This document shows, piece after piece, positions 9,051-17,364 of a stretch of 64,000 bases of DNA. Source of the DNA: JAEUJM01 sp041908445 (lineage in GTDB: Bacteria; Actinomycetota; Acidimicrobiia; Acidimicrobiales; DATDAH01); NCBI GenBank assembly GCA_041908445.1, contig JAYRFK010000060.1, positions 28,145 to 92,144 on the forward strand, given 5' to 3'. Made by a program: the position numbers and the translations under genes. Position 1 is the first letter of the stretch; every line of letters starts with the position of its first letter. The notes beneath the pieces were generated by a model. The model was not told the DNA's origin. It ran no database searches and worked only from the letters and a program-made list of their open reading frames with translations.

Positions 9051-10355
9051 ATGTCGAGTCACACCCACCCCCGTTGGTCGATCCGCCTCCTGGCACTCGG
9101 GCTCATCGTCACCGTCGCCGCCGGCCTCGTGGCCCTCGGCGGCGGGGTCGGCGCCGCCGGCGCCGTGAGCGCCGAGACGGTGCCCTCGCCCTATGCCGGC
9201 GACATCGGGATCAACTCGCACTCGTTCTGGCTCGGGGCCGACGACGCCACCCGCCAGTTCCGCGACCTGATGGCGGCCGGGGTCACGAGCACCCGTGAGG
9301 ACATCGACTGGGACCACACCGAGCCCAGCCGCGGCAACTTCGACTGGAGCCGCAGCGACAACCTCTTCACCGCCGCCTCCCGCACCGGCATCGACGTCCT
9401 GGGCGTGCTCGACTACTCGGCCTCGTGGGCGTCCTCCCAGCCGGGCAACCCGCGGGTGATGCCGGCGAACGACACCGACTTCGCCCGCTTCGCCAGCGCC
9501 GTCGTCGGCCGGTACGGCCCGGGTGGCCGCTTCTGGGCCCAGCACCCCGAGCTCGCGCCGCAGCCGCTCGTCGCCGTCGAGATCTGGAACGAGCCGTGGG
9601 GCTTCTGGACCTGGGTCGGCGAGGTCGACGCCGCCCGGTACGCCCGCCTGGCCCGGGCCGCGGCGACGTCCATCCGCAACACGAACCCGGACGTCGACAT
9701 CCTCATCTCCGCCGACCTGCTCGAGGCCCGCCGCGACGGCCAGATCGTCGGCTGGATCGACAGCGTCCTGCGCGCCGACCCGGGCCTGGACGAGCTCGTC
9801 GACGCCTACAGCATCCACCCGTACCACTACGGCGGCCCGCGGGACGTCCGCCCGGATCCCCGTTGGGACTACGGCAAGGTGTCGCTCATCCGCCAGGTCA
9901 CCGCGGCCCACGACGCCAACAAGCCCATGTGGATCACGGAGGTCGGGTGGACCACGGCCCCCAACACCGAGGACCACGTCTCCGAGTCGACCCAGGCCAC
10001 CTACACCCGGCAGGCGATCGTGCGGGCCTTCGACGAGTGGCCCTACATCAAGCGCTTCTACCTCTACAGCTACGACCGGGACTCGGGGAACACCTCGGAC
10101 CGGGAGGGCTACTTCGGCGTCCGCCGCCAGGACGGCAGCTACAAGCCGGCCTGGACGACCCTGACCAACCTCCTGGCCCCACGCACCGTGACCACGTCGA
10201 CCACCGCCCCGCCGACGACCACCACGGCGCCGCCGACGACGTCCACCACCACCCCGCCGACCACGACGCCGACCCAGCAGGCCGTGCTCGGCCCGGCGCG
10301 GCTCGCCGTGCGGATCCTGGGGCGCATCTTCTACTACGACCCCGCCCCGACCTGA
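9051..10355 (+). CDS. Secreted GH-A clan glycoside hydrolase
   Basis: 434 residues from ATG 9051, with the strong SD AAGGA nine bases upstream. A signal peptide occupies about residues 1-40 (hydrophobic ALGLIVTVAAGLVALGG, then an Ala-rich cleavage region). The TIM-barrel catalytic residues are visible: acid/base Glu in EIWNEPWG and nucleophile Glu in MWITEVGW, as in GH5/GH39-like enzymes. A Thr/Pro linker near 380-410 leads to a short tail with no clear anchor. It likely cleaves a polysaccharide outside the cell; the substrate is unknown. A strong terminator follows. Confidence 0.83.
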   Translation: MSSHTHPRWSIRLLALGLIVTVAAGLVALGGGVGAAGAVSAETVPSPYAGDIGINSHSFWLGADDATRQFRDLMAAGVTSTREDIDWDHTEPSRGNFDWSRSDNLFTAASRTGIDVLGVLDYSASWASSQPGNPRVMPANDTDFARFASAVVGRYGPGGRFWAQHPELAPQPLVAVEIWNEPWGFWTWVGEVDAARYARLARAAATSIRNTNPDVDILISADLLEARRDGQIVGWIDSVLRADPGLDELVDAYSIHPYHYGGPRDVRPDPRWDYGKVSLIRQVTAAHDANKPMWITEVGWTTAPNTEDHVSESTQATYTRQAIVRAFDEWPYIKRFYLYSYDRDSGNTSDREGYFGVRRQDGSYKPAWTTLTNLLAPRTVTTSTTAPPTTTTAPPTTSTTTPPTTTPTQQAVLGPARLAVRILGRIFYYDPAPT

Positions 10356-10393
10356 TCACCCGGCCGGGACCGGCCGAACCGTCGCCAGCCGCG

Positions 10394-10425
10394 GAACAGC
10401 GCGCCCCGCACGGGGCGCGCTGTTC
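10394..10425. terminator. Strong hairpin terminator between convergent genes
   Basis: A perfect 14-bp stem (GAACAGCGCGCCCC and its complement) with the 4-nt loop GCAC lies 39 nt after the glycosidase stop and 60 nt before the LPRTG gene stop. It should work in both directions. There is no U-tract, as usual in high-GC actinobacteria. Confidence 0.85.
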
Positions 10426-10484
10426 GGTTCCAGGGTGCTTTGCGAGGTTCCCGGAGGTGTTCGCCCCGCCTCCGGGGTGCGGCG

Positions 10485-10781
10485 TCAGGCGGGCGTGTGG
10501 GCGTCGCGGCGGCGCTTGCCCACCACGACGAGGCCGGCGCCGGTGACCAGCACCGCGCCGCCCACGAGGGCCAGCTTCTCGGTGTTGTCCGAGCCGGTGC
10601 GGGGCAGCTGGTTGCTGACCTGGGCCCGCTGGACGGAGGTGGGCGTGGTCGACGGCGTCGGGTAGTCCTGCGCCGCCACGGGGCCGGCCACCCCCAGCGT
10701 CAGCAGCAGAGCGAGCCCGCCGGCCGCCACGATCGCCCGGAGCGGGCGAATCTTCGAAAATCGCTCAAGGTGCGAGGCCAT
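10485..10781 (-). CDS. Small LPXTG sortase-substrate surface protein
   Basis: 98 residues from ATG 10781, preceded by the SD AAAGGGA. An N-terminal signal peptide (hydrophobic IVAAGGLALLLTLGVAG, cleavage after VAA) leads to a short Thr/Pro/Ser stretch. A complete wall-sorting signal follows: LPRTG, a hydrophobic run (ALVGGAVLVTGAGLVVVG) and KRRR. The mature exported part is only about 35 residues, so it looks like a small wall decoration or spacer, not an enzyme. No sortase gene is in the window. The next minus-strand gene upstream is the DUF4012 protein. Confidence 0.85.
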   Translation of the reverse strand: MASHLERFSKIRPLRAIVAAGGLALLLTLGVAGPVAAQDYPTPSTTPTSVQRAQVSNQLPRTGSDNTEKLALVGGAVLVTGAGLVVVGKRRRDAHTPA

Positions 10782-10939
10782 GGTGACGATCCCTTTGCAG
10801 GTCGTGGTCTGTGTTCCACCCAGACCGTACACCTGCCGCCGTCGTTCCGCCACCCTGAGTGAGAAATTCATTCACCTCGCGCGTTCGTGTGCCGAGGGAC
10901 CCCGCCTCGTGGTGACCGACCTCCCCCGCGGCCGGGGGG

Positions 10940-12664
10940 TCAGGGCGTCGTCAGCGGGACGGACTGGCGAGGGGTGTCGAGGTCGTTCCAGCGCAGCCCG
11001 TCGGGGCCCCACCACTCGAGCTTGGGCACCCGGGCGCTGGGCCCCACCGTGATGGCCTCGACGTCGGGCGGCACGAGGAACGAGACCGTCCACTCGACGG
11101 TGTCGCCCTGGGAGAGCACCAGCGGGATCGCGAGCACCCGGCTGTCGCCGTCCGGGCCCGCGGCCACGGCCTCGGGCTGGCTGGAGTCGACGAGGGTGGA
11201 GTCGCCGGGCATGGTCAGCGCGAAGAACCCGTCGTAGCGGCCGTACTCCTCCTCGCCGGCGATGTAGTCGGGCTCCCCGTCGGGCACCTCGTTCGTCACC
11301 GTGAGCCGCACCGTGACCAGCGTGCCCTCGGCCACCGGGCGGGCGCGCACCCGGCCCTCGATCGCCTGGTACTGGTCGAGCTTGTTGCCGCCACGGTTCA
11401 TCAGCCCCACGAGCACGTCGTGGTCCCCCACCGCTCCACTCACGCCGGCCTGCTCCCAGGCCCGCTGCTCGGTGTCGTCCTCGGACCACAGCATGAGGTG
11501 GCGGCCCTCGACCGCCACCCGCAGCGCCTGGGCCAGGGCGGGCAGGTCGGGAGCGCTCGAGTCGAACGCCTCGAGCACGGCGCGGGCGATCTCGGCGAGC
11601 TGGTCGCGACGGGCCGCCTGGTCGGGATCGCCGTAGTACTGGTCGTGCAGGAGCAGCTGCTGGACGTTCTCGGCGTCCACCGTGAGGTCGCCCACGTGGA
11701 CGGGGCCGGTGGCCTCGAGGAAGGCCCGGAGGCCGACCACGTCGAGGGCGAGGACGCCGTCGACGCGGACGCCCTCGGCCTCCCGCCACATCCGGGTCGC
11801 CATCTCGGCGTTGGCCGGGAAGCGGGGCGACAGCGCCAGGTTCCGCCACTCGCGGTTGGGGTGGGCGAACCCCCACAGGGCCTCCATGTCGCGGTCGCGG
11901 TAGGCGACGCCCTCGGCGAGGTGCAGGTCGCCGCTCGACTGGAAGTCCGAGAGCTGGAGGCGCCCGCCGTCGAAGTCGACCCGGCCCACCGACAGGAACA
12001 TGCCCGAGCCCGCCCGCATCTCGGCGTTGTTGCCCGCCATGACCAGGTACGAGGACGGGCCGTCGAGGACGTCGGCGAGCGAGTCCGCCGCGTCGCGGGT
12101 GTAGAGGAGGGCCAGCTCGATCTCGTCCTTCTGGTCGGCGAACTCACGACGGGCCCGGGCGACCGGGCCCACCAGGTCCTGGTCGGGACCGAGCGGGATG
12201 GTGGCCACCTGGGCCGACGTCTGCTCCGCGATGTCCGCGAGGCGCCGCAGGGTCGTGATCCGGCCCTCGCCGGCGGGGATGTCGCCGCCCAGCACCCGCC
12301 GTGCCTCCTCGGCGCCCTCCACGCCCACCGCGGTGACCCGGGCGGCGGCGTCGGAGATGGCCGCGAACGAGTCGACCTGCCGGCCCACGAGCGGGACCAT
12401 GCGCAGCGGGAGCAGCAGCGGTGACCGGGCGCGGTCGCGGGCCGAGGCGAAGTCGCGCTGCGCGGACCGGATCACGGGCAGGGCGCTGCCGTCGAGCAGG
12501 TCCTGGGGGTCGGGGTCCTCGCGGAACTCGGCGAGCTGGTCGCTGCCGGTGCGCGCCTCGCGACGGGCCATGGCCAGCCACACCCCGCAGAAGACGAGGT
12601 AGGCCCCCACGGCGATGCCGGCGACGAGCAGGGCCCGCCGGGCGCGCGGGCTGAGGCGCTTCAC
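10940..12664 (-). CDS. DUF4012 domain membrane protein
   Basis: 574 residues from GTG 12664. One N-terminal membrane segment (ALLVAGIAVGAYLVFCGVWLA, residues about 11-31) is followed by a long extracytoplasmic region. The region from about 190 with YLVMAGNNAEMRAGSGMFLS is the conserved core of DUF4012, whose '(N)NAEMRATGGF/M' signature is typical. The family has no established biochemistry; in Actinobacteria and Firmicutes it often sits in surface-polysaccharide or LCP-rich regions. Here it lies between glyA and the LPRTG protein. Role unknown, probably envelope. Confidence 0.8.
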   Translation of the reverse strand: MKRLSPRARRALLVAGIAVGAYLVFCGVWLAMARREARTGSDQLAEFREDPDPQDLLDGSALPVIRSAQRDFASARDRARSPLLLPLRMVPLVGRQVDSFAAISDAAARVTAVGVEGAEEARRVLGGDIPAGEGRITTLRRLADIAEQTSAQVATIPLGPDQDLVGPVARARREFADQKDEIELALLYTRDAADSLADVLDGPSSYLVMAGNNAEMRAGSGMFLSVGRVDFDGGRLQLSDFQSSGDLHLAEGVAYRDRDMEALWGFAHPNREWRNLALSPRFPANAEMATRMWREAEGVRVDGVLALDVVGLRAFLEATGPVHVGDLTVDAENVQQLLLHDQYYGDPDQAARRDQLAEIARAVLEAFDSSAPDLPALAQALRVAVEGRHLMLWSEDDTEQRAWEQAGVSGAVGDHDVLVGLMNRGGNKLDQYQAIEGRVRARPVAEGTLVTVRLTVTNEVPDGEPDYIAGEEEYGRYDGFFALTMPGDSTLVDSSQPEAVAAGPDGDSRVLAIPLVLSQGDTVEWTVSFLVPPDVEAITVGPSARVPKLEWWGPDGLRWNDLDTPRQSVPLTTP

Positions 12665-12732
12665 CCCCCACCCGTCGGCCGCGGCCGGCCCGTCAGTAGG
12701 GGCCCGTCGGTCGGCCGATCAGCAGGGAGCGG

Positions 12733-13971
<1,239 letters not shown>

Positions 13972-13985
13972 GCGGGGGTCGCCTT

Positions 13986-14453
13986 TCAGGACGGGGTGGC
14001 GGGGCGTTCGGTGTTGCTGGATTCGATGTCGGTGATCTGGGCCAGGCGGCGCTCGTGGCGCCCGCCCTCGAAGGGCGTGGCCAGCCAGAGGGTGAGGATC
14101 TCGGTGGCGAGGCCGTCGGCGACGATGCGCCCGCCCATCGACAGCACGTTGGCGTCGTTGTGCTCGCGCGAGAGTCGCGCCGTGTAGAGGTCGTTGCACA
14201 GGGCGGCGCGCACGCCGTCGACCTTGTTGGCCGCGATCTGCTCGCCCTGGCCGCTGCCGCCGAGCACGATGCCGCGCTCGGCCTCGCCGGCGACGACCGC
14301 ACGGCCGACCGCCGCACAGATGGGCGGGTAGTCGCACGACTCCTCGCTGTCGGTGCCGAAGTCGACCGGCTCGTGGCCGAGGTCGCGCAGCACCGAGAGC
14401 AGGTGGGTCTTGAGCCGGAAGCCGGCGTGGTCCGAGCCGATGGCGACCCTCAT
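13986..14453 (-). CDS. rpiB: Ribose-5-phosphate isomerase B
   Basis: 155 residues from ATG 14453, overlapping the phosphatase stop by ATGA. The N-terminus MRVAIGSDHAGFRLK, the phosphate-binding IVLGGSGQGEQIAANK and LSREHNDANVLSMG are typical of RpiB/LacAB. The usual 'GTGIG' active-site Cys strand is replaced by GGSGQG. Ser or other replacements of that Cys occur in actinobacterial RpiB. It catalyses ribulose-5-P to ribose-5-P isomerisation in the pentose phosphate pathway. About ten C-terminal residues are non-conserved. Confidence 0.93.
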   Translation of the reverse strand: MRVAIGSDHAGFRLKTHLLSVLRDLGHEPVDFGTDSEESCDYPPICAAVGRAVVAGEAERGIVLGGSGQGEQIAANKVDGVRAALCNDLYTARLSREHNDANVLSMGGRIVADGLATEILTLWLATPFEGGRHERRLAQITDIESSNTERPATPS

Positions 14454-15196
14454 GGCGACACCTTCGTGCTGGTGGGCGCCGGCGAGGCCGGCGCCGGGGG
14501 CGGGGGTGGAGGAGGCGGGGGCGGGGGTGGAGGAGGCGGGGGCGGTGGCGGCGGGGCCGCGGACCGCCCGGCGTCCGCGGCGCGGCCGAAGAGCGACCGG
14601 CTCGTGGTGGCCGCCACCGGCGGCGGGGGCGGGGGCGCCGGCGCGGTGACCGGCGCCGGCCAGAGCAGGTCGCACAGGCGGGCGACCAGGCCGTCGAGCT
14701 CGGCGGCCGTGCGCTCGTACTGGTCGAGGGGCCGACCGATGGGGTCGGCCACGTCGTCGTCCGGCGAGGCTCCCAGGTGGTCGGTGGCGCGGCGGCCCGC
14801 CGCAGCCCGGGCCAGCCAGTCCGCCTCGGTCTCGTCGGCACGACGCGGCCCGATGGCCGAGCCTCGCCGGACGAGCTCCTTCAGGGTGAACGCCCGGGGT
14901 GCGACGTCGTTGGCGAGCACGACCGCCTCGCGCACGTGCATGCGCTCCATGCCGAGGATCAGGTCGGCTCGACGGAGCAGGTCGGCGGTCATCACCCGGC
15001 TGCGGTGCTGGCTCAGGTCGAGGCCCTTGCGCCCCACCACGGTGACCCCGTGGGGCGACGCGGGCTGCCCGTCCTTGTAGAGGCCGGCGGACGAGACCGT
15101 GCCGGGGACGCGCCGCGCCGCGAGCTGGTAGGCCAGGAAGGCCTGGGCCATCGGGGACCGGCAGATGTTGCCCGAGCACAGGACGAGGACGTCGAT
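14450..15196 (-). CDS. Low-molecular-weight protein phosphatase with polyproline tail; atypical start
   Basis: The catalytic P-loop CSGNICRSP (C-x5-R) and late DPIG...Y identify an LMW protein-tyrosine/arginine phosphatase (YwlE-like by context). After the 150-160 residue domain comes a Pro/Ala tail with about 20 consecutive prolines. The open frame upstream of the P-loop back to a TGA contains no ATG, GTG or TTG. The first ATG (15151) lies after the P-loop and would remove the active site. ATC 15196 is proposed because TACAAT ends exactly six bases before it; ATT 15214 is the other option. It overlaps rpiB by 4 nt. Product confident, start not. Confidence 0.78.
   Translation of the reverse strand: MDVLVLCSGNICRSPMAQAFLAYQLAARRVPGTVSSAGLYKDGQPASPHGVTVVGRKGLDLSQHRSRVMTADLLRRADLILGMERMHVREAVVLANDVAPRAFTLKELVRRGSAIGPRRADETEADWLARAAAGRRATDHLGASPDDDVADPIGRPLDQYERTAAELDGLVARLCDLLWPAPVTAPAPPPPPPVAATTSRSLFGRAADAGRSAAPPPPPPPPPPPPPPPPPPPPAPASPAPTSTKVSP
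14501..14542 (-). repeat. Two tandem 21-bp units coding polyproline
   Basis: A 21-nt G-rich unit occurs twice in direct succession (14501-14521 and 14522-14542), each encoding seven prolines of the phosphatase tail. Length variation between strains would be expected from slippage. Confidence 0.85.
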
Positions 15197-15202
15197 CCGG
15201 CG

Positions 15203-15208
15203 ATTGTA
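15203..15208 (-). promoter_or_regulatory. Near-consensus -10 TACAAT for the LMW phosphatase operon
   Basis: TACAAT on the minus strand lies six bases before ATC 15196, the leaderless spacing used elsewhere in this window. It implies transcription starting at or very near the proposed start codon. Confidence 0.5.
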
Positions 15209-15228
15209 CGGAATGGCCCGGGTCTTTC

Positions 15229-15234
15229 TAACTT
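15229..15234 (+). promoter_or_regulatory. Putative -10 TAACTT of the thiolase-like gene, leaderless type
   Basis: TAACTT ends six bases before GTG 15241. It overlaps the left edge of the 18-bp palindrome at 15232-15249, so a bound repressor would cover both -10 and start codon. Confidence 0.5.
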
Positions 15235-15249
15235 GACCGCGTGGTCAAG
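15232..15249. promoter_or_regulatory. TetR-type operator on the thiolase-like gene start
   Basis: CTTGACC-GCGT-GGTCAAG is a perfect 7-4-7 inverted repeat spanning the GTG start. Fifteen of its 18 bases match the palindrome upstream of the acyl-CoA dehydrogenase gene (48936-48953). Confidence 0.65.
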
Positions 15250-16734
15250 AGCCTCGACCCCCGCACTCCCGTCATCGTCGGCGTCGGTCAGGTGGCCAAC
15301 CGGCCCGACCGGGGCGACGACGAGATCGAGCCCATCGAGCTCGTGGCCCGGGCCGCCCGGGCCGCCGAGGCCGACAGCGGCGGCGCCGGCGTGCTCGCCG
15401 CGCTGGACTCCGTCCGGGTCGTGAAGCTGCTGTCCTGGCGGTACCGGGACCCGGGGCGCCTCCTCGCCGAGCGGGTCGGGGCGGCGCCGCGCCAGTCCCT
15501 CTACTCGACCGACGGCGGGCAGACCCCGCAGGCCATCGTGAACCGCACCGCGGTCGAGATCGCCGCGGGCGACCTCGACGTCGCGCTGCTCTGCGGCGGC
15601 GAGACGTGGCGCACCCGCCAGCGCTACCGCCAGGCCGGCGAGGTGCCGCCGTGGACGCCGCTCGACGAGTCGACCCCGGCGGCGGAGACGTTCGGCGCCG
15701 AGCTCGACATGGTCGGCGCCGCCGAGCTGGCCCGGGGCCTGCTGATGCCGGTGCAGTTCTACGCCCTGTTCGAGGTCGCCCTGCGCGCCGCCGCCGGCCG
15801 CAGCCCCGACGAGCACCGCGCCCACCTGGGGCGGCTCTGGTCCCGCTTCTCCGAGATCGCCGCCGCCAACCCGAACGCCTGGCTGCAGAAGGTGATGACC
15901 CCGGAGGAGGCGGTCACCCCGACGCCGGACAACCGCCTCATCGGGTATCCGTACACGCTGGTCATGAACTCGAACAACAACGTCGAGCAGGCCTCCGCGG
16001 TGCTGCTGTGCTCGGCCGAGAAGGCCGACGCCCTCGGGGTCCCCCGCGACCGCTGGGTGTTCCCGCTGGCCGGCGCCGAGGCCAACGACAGCGCCCACGT
16101 CTCGCACCGGATCGACCTGTGCTCCTCACCCGCCATCCGGTCGGCCGGTCGGGCGCTGTTCTCGTCGGTCGGCGTCGGGGTCGACGACCTCGGCCCGGTC
16201 GACCTCTACTCCTGCTTCCCCTCGGCGGTGCAGATCGCCGCGGACGAGCTCGGCCTCGGCACCGACCGGGACCTCACCGTCACCGGCGGCATGGGCTTCG
16301 CCGGCGGGCCGTGGAACAACTACGCGACCCACGGCATCGCCACGATGGTCGATCGCCTGCGCGCCGAGCCCGGGGCGATCGGGCTCTGCACCGCCAACGG
16401 CGGCCTCACCACCAAGCACGCGCTCGGGCTCTACTCGACCGAGCCACCGGCGCAGCCGTTCGCCCGGCTCGTCACCCAGGACGAGGCGGACGCCGCCCCC
16501 CGGCGCGACGTCGTCGGCGACGACCACGAGGGCCCGATCACGGTCGAGGCCTACACGGTCATGCACGGGCGCGACGGCACCCGCGAGGTGGGCTTCGTCG
16601 CGGGCCTGCTCGCCGACGGCCGGCGCACCTGGTGCAGCTCCAACGACGCCGACCTGCTCGCCACCCTGGTGGCCGAGGAGTGCTGCGGGCGGTCGGCCCA
16701 CCGCCGGGCCGACGGCACCGTCGCGCTGGCGTAG
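15241..16734 (+). CDS. Thiolase-superfamily acyl-CoA protein lacking the nucleophilic Cys
   Basis: 497 residues from GTG 15241. Thiolase fold signs: TPVIVGVGQVANRP at the start, AIVNRTAVEIAAGDLDVALLCGGETW and a C-terminal TANGGLTTKHALGLYS. The loop that normally holds the nucleophilic Cys ('C-S-G-x-Q-A') reads DGGQTPQA, with Gly at the Cys position, and the C-terminal CGG motif is also missing. Such proteins are annotated acetyl-CoA acetyltransferase or SCP-2-thiolase-like in actinobacteria. They probably act in acyl-CoA or steroid side-chain metabolism, perhaps with a partner. The promoter carries an operator shared with an acyl-CoA dehydrogenase. Confidence 0.82.
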   Translation: MVKSLDPRTPVIVGVGQVANRPDRGDDEIEPIELVARAARAAEADSGGAGVLAALDSVRVVKLLSWRYRDPGRLLAERVGAAPRQSLYSTDGGQTPQAIVNRTAVEIAAGDLDVALLCGGETWRTRQRYRQAGEVPPWTPLDESTPAAETFGAELDMVGAAELARGLLMPVQFYALFEVALRAAAGRSPDEHRAHLGRLWSRFSEIAAANPNAWLQKVMTPEEAVTPTPDNRLIGYPYTLVMNSNNNVEQASAVLLCSAEKADALGVPRDRWVFPLAGAEANDSAHVSHRIDLCSSPAIRSAGRALFSSVGVGVDDLGPVDLYSCFPSAVQIAADELGLGTDRDLTVTGGMGFAGGPWNNYATHGIATMVDRLRAEPGAIGLCTANGGLTTKHALGLYSTEPPAQPFARLVTQDEADAAPRRDVVGDDHEGPITVEAYTVMHGRDGTREVGFVAGLLADGRRTWCSSNDADLLATLVAEECCGRSAHRRADGTVALA

Positions 16735-16772
16735 CCCACCCGCCGGTACGGCAGGGGCCGCCCAGCCGAGGC

Positions 16773-17216
16773 TCAGCCGTCGACGTCGCGGGCGGCGTTC
16801 TCCTGGAGGCGGGCGTTGAGCAGGGACATCACCCGCTGGCTGGCCTTGGGCATCTCCTCGAGGAGGGCCCGGAAGCTGCGGGTGTCGAGGCCGAGCAGGT
16901 GCATCGGCGTCTCGGCCACGACGGTGGCGATCCGGGGCCGGTGCTCGAGCAGCGCCATCTCCCCCACCATCGAGCCGGGCCCGAGGGTGGCGATGTGCTC
17001 GCCGCCGAAGTACACGTTGGCCTGGCCGGACTCGATCACGAAGCACTCGGTGCCGGGGCGACCCTGCTCGGTGAGCACCGCGCCGGGCTCGGCGGCGACG
17101 TCGTCCACCAGCTCGGCGACCCGCTGGAGCTCCTCGGGGGTGAACCCCTCGAAGAACCCGATCCTGGCCAGGCGCTCCGCCGCCTCGCCGCTCGTCGCCT
17201 TCTTCCTGTTGAACAT
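16773..17216 (-). CDS. Stand-alone cyclic nucleotide-binding domain protein
   Basis: 147 residues from ATG 17216, with the SD AGGGGGAG just upstream. A CRP-type beta-roll is clear: FFEGFTPEELQRVAELV, AVLTEQGRPGTECFVIESG, TLGPGSMVGEMALLEHRPRIATVVA. The phosphate-binding cassette position reads GEMALLEHRPRIATV, close to the cNMP consensus GE(L/I)ALL...RxAT. There is no C-terminal helix-turn-helix, so it is not a DNA-binding CRP; it may be a regulatory subunit or partner of an unlinked effector. It diverges from the metallopeptidase gene. Confidence 0.82.
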   Translation of the reverse strand: MFNRKKATSGEAAERLARIGFFEGFTPEELQRVAELVDDVAAEPGAVLTEQGRPGTECFVIESGQANVYFGGEHIATLGPGSMVGEMALLEHRPRIATVVAETPMHLLGLDTRSFRALLEEMPKASQRVMSLLNARLQENAARDVDG

Positions 17217-17312
17217 CGACTCCCCCTGTGGCTGGGCCCTGCCCGGACCGTGCGCGCCGACAGGGTAGACGCGCATCGGGGCGGGTGGCGCCGGGCGCCG
17301 GGAACCAGACCG

Positions 17313-17332
17313 GTATCTTCGGACGTAGATAC
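17313..17332. promoter_or_regulatory. Inverted repeat between the cNMP and metallopeptidase genes
   Basis: GTATCT, eight bases, AGATAC: a 6-bp inverted repeat in the 148-nt divergent intergenic region, 33 nt before GTG 17365. It could be an operator for either gene, but arms this short can arise by chance. Confidence 0.3.
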
Positions 17333-17364
17333 GGGTGATCCCACCCGTCGAGCAAGGGGAACCG

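Noticed and set aside
16773..17216. cNMP-binding protein as the CRP regulator of the site at 28085
   Set aside because: It has no helix-turn-helix, so it cannot bind DNA as a CRP does.
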